Assembly (NCBI RefSeq): GCF_033097365.1 | Contig: NZ_AP028461.1 | Coordinates: forward strand, 2,294,001 to 2,358,000 | Reading direction: 5' to 3' | Origin: Actinoplanes sichuanensis | GTDB lineage: Bacteria; Actinomycetota; Actinomycetes; Mycobacteriales; Micromonosporaceae | Length of the DNA stretch: 64,000 nucleotides | In this document: positions 52,372-62,000 of the stretch, piece after piece | Numbering within the stretch: position 1 is the stretch's first letter | Layout: each line of letters opens with the position of its first letter | Position numbers and translations under genes: made by a program | The notes under the pieces: generated by a model | What the model saw: only the letters and a program-made list of their open reading frames with translations | Databases searched by the model: none | What the model was told of the DNA's origin: nothing

Positions 52372-55300
52372 ATGTCAGCCGTACCCCGCAATCTCGTGAT
52401 GGGTCTGTGCCCCACCGGAGAACCCAATCCCGGCCTCGTCGCCGCCGTCGCCCGCGGTGGCGGGCTCGGCGTCCTCGACCTCGGCCACCGCCCGGCCGAG
52501 GCCCGGCAGGCCCTCGCCGAGACGGTCCGCCGGACACCCGGCGGGTTCGCGGTCCGGCCCGGGCCCGGCTGCCCGCTGACCCCGGCCGACCTGCCGGACG
52601 AGGTGCGCGCGATCGTCATCGACGCCCCCGCGCTCGACCTGCTCCCGGCCTGGGCTCCGGTGACCGGCGGCCGCCCGGTCCTGGTCCAGATCGTGTCCGA
52701 GCCGGAAGCGCGCACGGCGCTCGCCGCGGGCGCGGCCGGGCTGGTCGCGCGCGGCAGCGAAGCGGGCGGCCGGATCGGGTCGCTCACCGCGTTCGTGCTG
52801 TTCCAGACGCTGATGGCGGCCCTGCCGGACACGCCGGTCTGGGTGGCCGGCGGGATCGGCCCGCACACCGCCGCGGCCGTCGTCGCCGGTGGCGGTGCCG
52901 GGGTGGTCCTCGACGGCCAGCTGGCGCTGGTCGCCGAGGTCGACCTGCCGCACCGGGTGGCCTCCGCGATCCGGGCCATGGACGGCACCGAGACCGTCGT
53001 CGTCGACGGGCACCGCGTCTACACGCGCCCCGACCTGCCGATCGCCGCACTGGCCGCCGCACCGGGCGGTGTTCCGGCCCGCCTCGGTCTGCGCGACCTG
53101 CACCGGCAGTTGCTGCCGCTCGGCGCCGAAGCCGCCTTCGCCCGGCCGCTCGCCGAACGCCACCGGTCCGCGGCGGCCGTGGTCCGCGCGATGGGCGAGG
53201 CCGCCGTCGAGGGGGTGACCACGGCGGTCGCCGGGCGGCTCGTCGTACAGGGCCCGATGACCCGGGTCAGCGACCAGGCCGCCTTCGCCGCCGCGGTGGC
53301 CGAGGGCGGCGGGCTGCCGTTCCTGGCGCTCGCTCTGATGGACGGCGAACAGACCGCACGACTGCTGGCGGGCGCCGGTGAACTGCTGGGCGACCGCCCG
53401 TGGGGTGTCGGGCTGCTCGGCTTCTCGCCGCCCGAGGTGCGATCGGCCCAACTCGACGCGGTCCTCGCGGTGCGTCCGCCGTACGCCGTCATCGCCGGCG
53501 GGCGGCCGGACCAGGCCGCGCCGCTCGACGCCGCCGGGATCACCACGTACCTGCACGTGCCGTCACCGGGCCTGCTCGACCGGTTCCTCGGCCAGGGCGC
53601 GCGCCGGTTCGTCTTCGAGGGCTCCGAGTGCGGTGGCCACGTCGGGCCGCGGGCGAGTTTCCCGCTGTGGCAGAGCCAGGTGGACCGGCTGCTCGCCTTC
53701 GACGAGGACCTCGGCGACGTCCGGGTGCTGTTCGCCGGTGGCATCCACGACGAACGGTCCGCGGCGATGGTGGCCGCACTGGCCGCCCCGCTCGTCGCCC
53801 GCGGCGCGCAGATCGGCGTCCTGATGGGCACCGCCTACCTGTTCACCGAGGAGGCGGTCGGCGCCGGCGCGATCGTCCCGGCGTTCCAGCGGGTGGCCGT
53901 GGAGACCGCCGAGACGGTACTGCTGGAGACCTCGCCCGGGCACGCCACCCGCTGCGCCCGCACCGGGTATGTCGAGACGTTCGCCCTGGCCCGGCAGCGG
54001 CTCGCCGAGACCGGCGCGAGCGTGCAGGACAGCTGGGCCGAGCTGGAACGGCTGAACCTCGGCCGGCTGCGGGTGGCCAGCAAGGGCCTGCGCCGCCAGG
54101 ACGGTGAACTCCGTGCGGTCGACGGCGAGACTCAGCGACGCGATGGCATGTACATGATCGGCGACGTGGCCACCCTGCGGTCGGCCACCACCACGATCGC
54201 GGAACTGCACCGGCAGGTCACCGACGGCGCGGACGCGCTGCTCAGCCGACGGGCGGCGGCCCTCGCACCCGCTCCGGCGGTCGTTCGGGAACCCGAACCG
54301 CTCGACATCGCCATCGTCGGCATGGCCTGCGTGCTGCCGCAGGCCGAGGACCTCGCCACCTTCTGGCACAACACGGTGACCGGCCTGGACGCGGTGACCG
54401 AGATCCCGGCCGGGCGATGGGACGTCGGCCGCTACTTCGACCCCGACGCCTACCGGCGGGCCCGGCGCGACGCGACACCGTCCAAGTGGGGCGGGTTCCT
54501 TCCGCGGATCGCCTTCGACGCCCTGGCGTACGGCATACCGCCGACCAGCCTGGCGAGCATCGAGCCCGTACAACTGCTGGCCCTCGAGGTGGCCGCCCGA
54601 GCCCTGGCCGACGCCGGTTACGCCGACCGGCCGTTCGCCCGCGACCGCGCCTCGGTCATCTTCGGTGCCGAGGCCGGTCACGACCTGGCCACCGCCTACG
54701 GATTCCGGGCGCTGCTGCCCGGCTACCTCGGTGACCTGCCGCCGGAACTCGACGCCCACCTGCCGACGGTGACCGAGGACTCGTTCCCCGGTGTGCTGTC
54801 CAACGTGATCGCCGGGCGGATCGCCAACCGGCTCGACCTGGGTGGCGTCAACTTCACCGTCGACGCCGCCTGCGCCGCCTCACTCGCCGCCCTCGACCTG
54901 GCCTGCAAGGAGTTGACCGCCGGCACCAGCGACCTGGTCCTGTGCGGTGCCGCCGACCTGCACAACGGCATCTACGACTACCTGATGTTCGCCGCGGTCC
55001 GGGCCCTGTCGCCGTCGGGGCGGTGCGCCACGTTCGACGCCGAGGCCGACGGGATCGCGCTCGGCGAGGGTGTCGCCTGTGTGGCCCTGAAACGGCTGGC
55101 CGACGCCGAACGCGACGGCGACCGGGTGTACGCGGTGATCAAGGCGGTCGCCGGGTCCAGTGACGGGCGGTCGCTCGGGCTGACCGCGCCACGGCCGCAG
55201 GGGCAGCGCCTGGCCCTGGACCGGGCCTACGGCGCGGCCGGGCTGTCGGTCGCCGACGTGGGGCTGGTCGAGGCGCACGGCACCGGCACGGTGGTCGGGG

Positions 55301-58300
55301 ACCGTACCGAACTGGCGGTGCTCACCGAGGTGTTCGCCGAGGCCGGAGCGGCGCCCGGGAGCACCGCGCTGGGCTCGGTGAAGTCGCAGGTCGGGCACAC
55401 CAAATGCGCCGCCGGGCTGGCCGGGCTGATCAAGGCCGCGTACGCCGTACACACCGGGGTCCGGCCGCCGACCCTGCACTTGGGCGCCCCGAACCCGTAC
55501 TGGGACAGCGCGACCAGCCCGTTCGGGTTCGACCGGACCGCCCGTCCGTGGGCCCGCCCGCCGGCCGAGCGGATCGCCGGGGTCAGCGCGTTCGGGTTCG
55601 GCGGCACCAACTTCCACGCCGTGGTCGCCGGCTACGACGGTGGCGGCGAACCGGCCCACGGCCTCGACGAGTGGCCGGCCGAACTGTTCCTGGTCCGGGG
55701 CGCCGACCGGGCCGCCGCCACCCGGCACCTCGACCGGCTCACCGCCCTGATCGGCGCGAACGACACCGCCGGGCGGCCGTGGCGGCTGCGCGACCTGGCC
55801 TGGACACTGGCCGCGGGAACCGACGCGGACCAGCCGGTGCAGGTCGCGATCGTGGCCCACGATCTGGACGGGCTCACCGCGGCCCTGGCGCCCGCCCGAG
55901 ACTTCACCGCCGACGCGCGCCTCGGCGTGTACGTGCACGACGGCACCGGACCGGGCCGGGTCGCGTTCCTCTTCCCCGGTCAGGGCAGCCAACGGCCCGG
56001 GATGCTGGGCGACCTGTTCGTGGCGTTCCCACGGCTGCGGGCGGCGCTCAGCGGGCCCGCCACCAGGTACGCCGACGTGATGTTCCCGCCCGCCGCCTTC
56101 GACCCGGCCACCGAACGGGCCCAGCGGGCGGCGCTGGCCGACACCCGGGTCGCGCAGCCCGCCCTCGGCCTCGCCGACTTGGCCGCATACCGGCTGCTCA
56201 CCACCCTGGGCGTGCGCCCCGATCAGCTCGCCGGGCACAGCTACGGCGAGGTGGTGGCGCTGACCGCGGCCGGCGCCCTGGACCCGGCCGACCTGGTCGG
56301 ACTCAGCGCCGCCCGGGCCGAGGCGATCCTCGCCGCGGCCGGCGACGACCCCGGCGCGATGGCCGCCGTCGCCGCACCGGCCGACCGGGTCCGCGAGGTG
56401 CTCGCCGCCCACCCCGACGTCGTCCTGGCCAACCACAACGCGCCCGCCCAGACCGTGATCTCCGGGCCGACCGCCGCCGTCGAAGCCGCCCTCGGCACCC
56501 TCACCGACCTGCGGATCGGCGCGAAACGGCTGCCGGTGGCGTGCGCGTTCCACAGCCCGGTGGTCGCCGCCGGCGCGGTGACCTTCGGAGCGGAACTCGC
56601 CGCCCGCCAGGTCACCACACCGGCCGTCGAGGTCTGGAGCAACACCGACGCCGCGCCCTACCCGGAGCAGCCCGACCGGATCCGCGCGCTGCTGGCCCGC
56701 CAGATCGCCGACCCGGTCCGCTTCGCCGAGCAGATCGAGGCGATGTACGCCGCAGGCGCCCGCACCTTCGTCGAGGTCGGCCCCGGCGACGTCCTCACCC
56801 GACTGGTCCGGGGCATCCTCGGCGACCGGCCCCACCTCGCCGTCGCCCTCGACCGCGACGGGGAACCGGGCCTGCCCCGACTGTTGCGGGTGCTCGCCGA
56901 ACTCGCGGTCACCGGCGTCCCGGTCGAACCGGAGCCGCTGTTCGCCGGACGTGACGCCGCGATCGTGTCCGTCGACGCCGTTCCGGCCCGGCCCGGGTGG
57001 ACCGTCGACGGCCACCTGGTCCGCACCGCCGACGGACGGCCGCTGCCCGGTGGGCTACGCCCCGCCGAGGTCGTGGTGACCGCACCCGCCCCGGCCGCCC
57101 CGGCCGCCGAACGGGACGCGGCCGTGCTGGAGTTCCTGCGCGGCGCCCGGGAGTTGGTCGCCACCCAGCGCGAGGTGATGCTCGGCTACCTGGGTGCTTC
57201 GCCGACCGCCCCGGCCCCGCTCGAGGTGCCGGTACCGGTCGTGGTGGCCGAGCCGGTCGCCGTGACCCAGCCGCCGGTGCCGGTTCCGGTCGCCGAACCC
57301 GAGCAGCGCGACGTGCTGGCACTGGTCGTGGCGACGGTCAGCGAACGGACCGGTTATCCGCCGGAGATGCTCGACCCGAACCTGGACCTGGAGGCCGACC
57401 TGTCGGTCGACTCGATCAAGCGGACCGAGCTGATCGGTGAACTGGCCGACCGGCTCGGATTCGGTGGCGCGGCCGGTCGGATCGACGAGTCGGTGATCGA
57501 GGAACTGGCCCGGATCAAGACCATCCGCGGCATCGCCGACTGGATCGAGACACGCACCGAGACCACCGTCCCGGCCGCGAACCGTCGCTCGACCACCGAC
57601 ACGCCTACCCCGGCCGACGCCGCGTTGCAACGGTTCGCCGTTCAGGTGCAGCCGATGGCGCCGCTACCCGCCGGGACGCCCGGTGCGCCGGCCGGACGCC
57701 GGATCGCGATCGTCGCCGACGGGCGGGGGATCGGCCTGGAACTGGCCGACCTGCTCGATGACGTCGGCGCCGCCGGTGAGGTTCATGACGGCACCGGCGG
57801 CCTGCCCGACGCCGACGGGCTCGTCTACCTCGCCGGGCTCGGTCCGGAACCGGCGCCCGGCGTCCCGGAGGTCTTCGACCTGGTGCGGCGGGCCGTCCTC
57901 GGCGGCATCCGGTCGCTGATCGTGGTCACCGGGTCGGCCGGCACCTTCGGGCACGGCTGGGCCGGTGACCCGGCCACCGATCCGGCGCCCGGCGCGGGTC
58001 TGCGCGGCCTGATCCGGACCGTCGCCCGGGAATACCCCGATCTTCTGGTACGGGCGGTCGACGTCGACCCCAAGGAGGCGCCCCGCAAGATCGCCCGGCA
58101 CCTGCTCGACGAACTCTCGGCGGTGGACGGGCCGGTCGTCGTCGGATACACCAACGGCACCCGCAACACGCTGCGGGTGGCCGGTGAACCGGCGGACGGG
58201 CCGGTGGACGTCGCCGGAGCCTGTCGCGCCGCCGGTCTCGGGCCCGACTCGGTGGTGCTGCTGACCGGCGGCGCCCGTGGCATCACCTCGGCCTTCGCCA

Positions 58301-59085
58301 CAGCGCTCGCCGACGCCTCAGGTTGTCATGTCGAGCTCGTCGGCCGTACCCCCCTCGGTTTGCAGGAACCGGACCCGCTGGTGATGGCCGCCGACGGTGA
58401 GCCCGGACTGCGTCGCCTCCTCGCCGAACGCGGCATGCGCGACCCGGCCGAGATCGGTACCGCCGCCCGTCGTCTCGCCGCGCAACGGGAGATCCGGCTG
58501 ACCCTCGATCGGCTCGCCGGAACCGCCGCGTCGGTGCGGTACACGGCGCTCGACGTGCGCGACGCCGCCGCGGTGGCCCGGTTCGTCGCCGACGTCCGCG
58601 ACCGGCACGGCCGCCTCGACACGATCGTGCACGGCGCCGGGCTGTGCGAGGACAGACTGATCGCCGACAAGACCCCCGAGTCGTTCGAGCGGGTCTTCGG
58701 TACCAAGGTCGACGGTGCCCGGGCGATCGTCGCCGCCGCCCCGCCGGATCTGGCGCACCTGGTGGTGTTCGGCAGCGTGTCCGGTGTGTTCGGCAACCGG
58801 GGCCAGGCCGACTACTCCGCCGCCAACGACGCCCTGGACACCCTGGCCCGCACCTGGCGGCACGGGCAGGTCGCCCGCCGGGTGCTGTCGGTGGACTGGG
58901 GTCCGTGGGCGCCGCAGGCCGGCGGCATGGTCACCCCCGAGCTGGCCCGGGAGTACGCGCGCCGCGGCGTCGGCATGATCGACCCGGCCGAGGGAGTGGC
59001 CGCGCTACTGGCCGAGCTGGCCTGGGGACCCGCCGACAGGTGCCAGGTCGGGTTCCTGAACGCGCCGCTGGAGACCTTCGAGTGA
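52372..59085 (+). CDS. PUFA-synthase-like type I PKS: two NPD/PfaD-like barrels-KS-AT-ACP-KR
   Basis: 2237 residues. Residues 1-230 form a first nitronate-monooxygenase-like FMN barrel with GSEAGGRIG (Arg134 where relatives have His). Residues about 280-600 form a second with the intact GSECGGHVG (His423). KS about 644-1085: Cys834 in DAACAAS, His969 in EAHGTGT, His1009 in VGHTKCAAG. AT about 1195-1500: Ser1290 in AGHSYGE and AFHS, suggesting malonyl-CoA. ACP about 1645-1730: Ser1681 in SVDSIKR, the PUFA/enediyne-type sequence. KR about 1765-2230: TGGARGI loop at 1965, Ser2135, Tyr2148, Asn2152. The second barrel is a candidate enoyl reductase, as PfaD is in PUFA synthases. Cytoplasmic; GTGA overlap with the next gene. 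Confidence 0.93.
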   Translation: MSAVPRNLVMGLCPTGEPNPGLVAAVARGGGLGVLDLGHRPAEARQALAETVRRTPGGFAVRPGPGCPLTPADLPDEVRAIVIDAPALDLLPAWAPVTGGRPVLVQIVSEPEARTALAAGAAGLVARGSEAGGRIGSLTAFVLFQTLMAALPDTPVWVAGGIGPHTAAAVVAGGGAGVVLDGQLALVAEVDLPHRVASAIRAMDGTETVVVDGHRVYTRPDLPIAALAAAPGGVPARLGLRDLHRQLLPLGAEAAFARPLAERHRSAAAVVRAMGEAAVEGVTTAVAGRLVVQGPMTRVSDQAAFAAAVAEGGGLPFLALALMDGEQTARLLAGAGELLGDRPWGVGLLGFSPPEVRSAQLDAVLAVRPPYAVIAGGRPDQAAPLDAAGITTYLHVPSPGLLDRFLGQGARRFVFEGSECGGHVGPRASFPLWQSQVDRLLAFDEDLGDVRVLFAGGIHDERSAAMVAALAAPLVARGAQIGVLMGTAYLFTEEAVGAGAIVPAFQRVAVETAETVLLETSPGHATRCARTGYVETFALARQRLAETGASVQDSWAELERLNLGRLRVASKGLRRQDGELRAVDGETQRRDGMYMIGDVATLRSATTTIAELHRQVTDGADALLSRRAAALAPAPAVVREPEPLDIAIVGMACVLPQAEDLATFWHNTVTGLDAVTEIPAGRWDVGRYFDPDAYRRARRDATPSKWGGFLPRIAFDALAYGIPPTSLASIEPVQLLALEVAARALADAGYADRPFARDRASVIFGAEAGHDLATAYGFRALLPGYLGDLPPELDAHLPTVTEDSFPGVLSNVIAGRIANRLDLGGVNFTVDAACAASLAALDLACKELTAGTSDLVLCGAADLHNGIYDYLMFAAVRALSPSGRCATFDAEADGIALGEGVACVALKRLADAERDGDRVYAVIKAVAGSSDGRSLGLTAPRPQGQRLALDRAYGAAGLSVADVGLVEAHGTGTVVGDRTELAVLTEVFAEAGAAPGSTALGSVKSQVGHTKCAAGLAGLIKAAYAVHTGVRPPTLHLGAPNPYWDSATSPFGFDRTARPWARPPAERIAGVSAFGFGGTNFHAVVAGYDGGGEPAHGLDEWPAELFLVRGADRAAATRHLDRLTALIGANDTAGRPWRLRDLAWTLAAGTDADQPVQVAIVAHDLDGLTAALAPARDFTADARLGVYVHDGTGPGRVAFLFPGQGSQRPGMLGDLFVAFPRLRAALSGPATRYADVMFPPAAFDPATERAQRAALADTRVAQPALGLADLAAYRLLTTLGVRPDQLAGHSYGEVVALTAAGALDPADLVGLSAARAEAILAAAGDDPGAMAAVAAPADRVREVLAAHPDVVLANHNAPAQTVISGPTAAVEAALGTLTDLRIGAKRLPVACAFHSPVVAAGAVTFGAELAARQVTTPAVEVWSNTDAAPYPEQPDRIRALLARQIADPVRFAEQIEAMYAAGARTFVEVGPGDVLTRLVRGILGDRPHLAVALDRDGEPGLPRLLRVLAELAVTGVPVEPEPLFAGRDAAIVSVDAVPARPGWTVDGHLVRTADGRPLPGGLRPAEVVVTAPAPAAPAAERDAAVLEFLRGARELVATQREVMLGYLGASPTAPAPLEVPVPVVVAEPVAVTQPPVPVPVAEPEQRDVLALVVATVSERTGYPPEMLDPNLDLEADLSVDSIKRTELIGELADRLGFGGAAGRIDESVIEELARIKTIRGIADWIETRTETTVPAANRRSTTDTPTPADAALQRFAVQVQPMAPLPAGTPGAPAGRRIAIVADGRGIGLELADLLDDVGAAGEVHDGTGGLPDADGLVYLAGLGPEPAPGVPEVFDLVRRAVLGGIRSLIVVTGSAGTFGHGWAGDPATDPAPGAGLRGLIRTVAREYPDLLVRAVDVDPKEAPRKIARHLLDELSAVDGPVVVGYTNGTRNTLRVAGEPADGPVDVAGACRAAGLGPDSVVLLTGGARGITSAFATALADASGCHVELVGRTPLGLQEPDPLVMAADGEPGLRRLLAERGMRDPAEIGTAARRLAAQREIRLTLDRLAGTAASVRYTALDVRDAAAVARFVADVRDRHGRLDTIVHGAGLCEDRLIADKTPESFERVFGTKVDGARAIVAAAPPDLAHLVVFGSVSGVFGNRGQADYSAANDALDTLARTWRHGQVARRVLSVDWGPWAPQAGGMVTPELAREYARRGVGMIDPAEGVAALLAELAWGPADRCQVGFLNAPLETFE

Positions 59086-62000
59086 GCGCGGTCGCGATCG
59101 TCGGGATGGGTGCGGTGTTTCCCGGCGCGGCCGACACCGGTCAGTTCTGGCGCAACATCGTGGCCGGGGTGGACGCGACCGGTGAGGTTCCGGTCTCCCG
59201 CTGGGATCCGGCGGTCTTCTACGACCCGCAGGCCTACCACCGGCCGCCGGTCGCGGACCGGTTCTACTGCCGGCGCGGCGGGTTCGTCGACGACGTCGCG
59301 TCGTTCGACCCGACCCGGTTCGGGATCATGCCCGCCGCGGTCGCCGGCACCGACCCGGACCAGCTGCTCACCCTGCGGGCCGCGGCCGAGGCGATCGAGG
59401 ACGCCGGCGGCGTGGACACGCTGCCGGACCGGTCCCGGATCGGCGTGATCATCGGCCGGGGCGGCTACCTGACACCCGGCATGGCCCGGCTCGACCAGCG
59501 GGTCCGTACGGTCACCCAACTGCTGTCCACGCTGCGCGAACTCGTGCCCGGACTGTCCGAGGGCCGGCTCGGCGAGGTGCGCGAACAGTTTCTGGCCGCA
59601 CTCGGACCGGAGAGCCCGGACGCCTCGATCGGGCTGGTGCCGAACTTCGCGGCGGCCCGCGTCGCCAACCGGTTCGACCTGCGCGGACCGTCCTACACCG
59701 TGGACGCGGCCTGCGCCTCCGGACTGCTCGCGGTCGACGCCGCGGTACGGGAACTGACGTCCGGCCGCTGCGACGCCGTCCTCGCCGGTGCCGTGCACGT
59801 CTGCCACGACCCGACGCTGTGGAGCGTGTTCAGCCAGTTGCGGGCACTCAGCCCCAGCGAGCGGATCCGGCCCTTCGACAGGCGGGCCGACGGCACCCTG
59901 ATGGCCGAGGGCACCGGTGTGGTGGTGCTCAAACGGCACGCCGACGCGGTCGCGGCCGGGGACCGGATCTACGCGGTGGTCCGCGGGGTCGGAGTGGCCG
60001 GTGACGGGCGGGCGTCGAGCCTGGTCAACCCCAGCCCGGACGGGCAGGTGCTCGCCGTCGAGCGGGCGTGGGCGGCGGCCGGACTGGACCCGTCGGCACC
60101 GGAGGCGCTCGGGCTCGTCGAAGCCCACGGCACGGCCACCCCGGTCGGGGACGCCGCCGAGTTGACCACGCTGGCCCGGGTGTTCGGCGGCGACGGGCCA
60201 CCGATCGGGCTGGGCACGGTCAAGTCGATGATCGGGCACGCCATGCCCGCGGCCGGGATGGCCGGACTGATCAAGGCGGCCCTCGCGGTCCATCACGGGG
60301 TGCTTCCACCGACCCTGCACGTCGACGAACCGCATCCGGCTCTCGCGGCCACCCGCTGCCGTCCGGTGACCGCGGCCGAGCCCTGGGAGTCGGCCGGGCC
60401 GCGCCGGGCCGGGGTGAACGCGTTCGGCTTCGGCGGCATCAACGCCCATATCGTCCTGGAGGAGCCCGCGGGCGGTCCGCGCACTTCCGGTGCCGCCCCG
60501 GCCGACGGTGCCGGCGGTCCCCGCGACGTCGTCGAGTCGGTCCTGTTGCTCGCCGCGGACAGCCGGGACGCGCTCGCCGCGCAGCTCGCGGGCACGGATG
60601 ACGTGCTCCTGGCGCGAGCGGTGACCGCGCCGGCCGGTGCCGGGGCGTGCCGACTGGCGATCGTCGCACCGACACCGCGCCGCCTCGCCCTGGCCCGCAA
60701 GGTCGTCGAGCGTGGCCTGCCGTGGCGGGGCCGGGAGGACATCTGGTTCACCACCGAGCCCCTGCTCGCCGGCGAGGGGACCCTGGCGTTCCTGTTTCCC
60801 GGCTTCGAACCGGAGTTCGCACCCCGGGTCACCGACATCGCCCGACATCTCGGGCATCCGCGGCCGCGTCTCACCGGCGGCACCGAACTGCATTCACGCG
60901 GCGCCGACGTGGTCGCGGTGGGCCGGTTCCTGGCTGAGGCCCTGGGTGAACTCGGCATGGCCCCGGACCTGGTGGCCGGGCACAGCCTGGGGGAGTGGAC
61001 CGCGATGGTGGCGGCCGGCAGCTACCGGGCCGAGGCCGTCGACCGGTTCGTGGCGTCGCTGCGCCCGGGCTCGGTGGCGATTCCGGAGGTCGACTACGCC
61101 GCCGTCGGATGCGCCGCCGACCGGGCTCTCGCGCTCGCCGCCGAACCCGACGTGGTCGTCTCGCACGACAACTGCCCGCACCAGTCGGTGCTCTGCGGCC
61201 CACCGGAGGCGATCCGGGCCGGTCTCGACCGGTTGCGGGCCGCCGGGGTGCTCGGCGAGGTGCTGGCGTTCCGGTCCGGATTCCACACCCCGATGGCGAC
61301 GCCCTACCTGGCCGAGGTGCGGGCCTCGTTCGCGGTGCTGCCCCTGAACCGGCCGCACACCCCGGTCTGGTCGGCGACCACCCTGGAGCCCTACCCCGCT
61401 GAACCAGACGAAGTACGCGAACTGCTCGTCCGTCACCTGCTGGAGCCGGTCCGCTTCCGGCAACTGCTGGAACGCCTGCACGACACCGGTGTCCGCGGGT
61501 TCGTCCAGGTCGGTCCGGGCAGCCTGACCGGTTTCGTCGGCGACACCCTCGGCCGTCGCGAGCACCTGTCGATCGCCGCGCACGTGCCGGGGCGCGGCGG
61601 CGTCGCCCAGCTGCGTCGGGTGGCCGCCGCGCTCTGGGTGGAAGGACGTTCGCCCAGGTGGGACCGGCTGCCCGCGGCGACGAAGACGACGGCTGTCGCC
61701 CCCGTCCGGCTGGCGCTGGGTGCGCCGCCGGTGCGTCTGGCGGGCACCGTGCCGCCGCTGATCCCGCAACCGGCCGCGACCAGGCTGCCCGCCACCGACC
61801 ATCCGGTGCTCGCCGCGCTCGCCGCGACGCTCACCGACACGGCCGCCGCGGCCCAGGAGATCTCCGAAGCCTGGCTCACCCCGGCGGCATTCCCGGCGCC
61901 GCATTCGAAGGCCGCGCCGACGACGGTGGCCGCGCGGCCGACCGACGCTGCGGTGACCAGCACCGTGGAATGCTCGCTGGACGCCATGCCCTGGCTGACC

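Noticed and set aside
54880..57015. 711-codon antisense frame, and similar ones at 53563-54759 and 58812-60893
   Set aside because: Shadows of the PKS genes in other frames, with no domain signatures.
58644..59081. Upstream extension of the second PKS gene (1600 codons)
   Set aside because: It overlaps the KR domain of the first PKS in another frame; the KS begins right after GTG 59082, which overlaps the stop.
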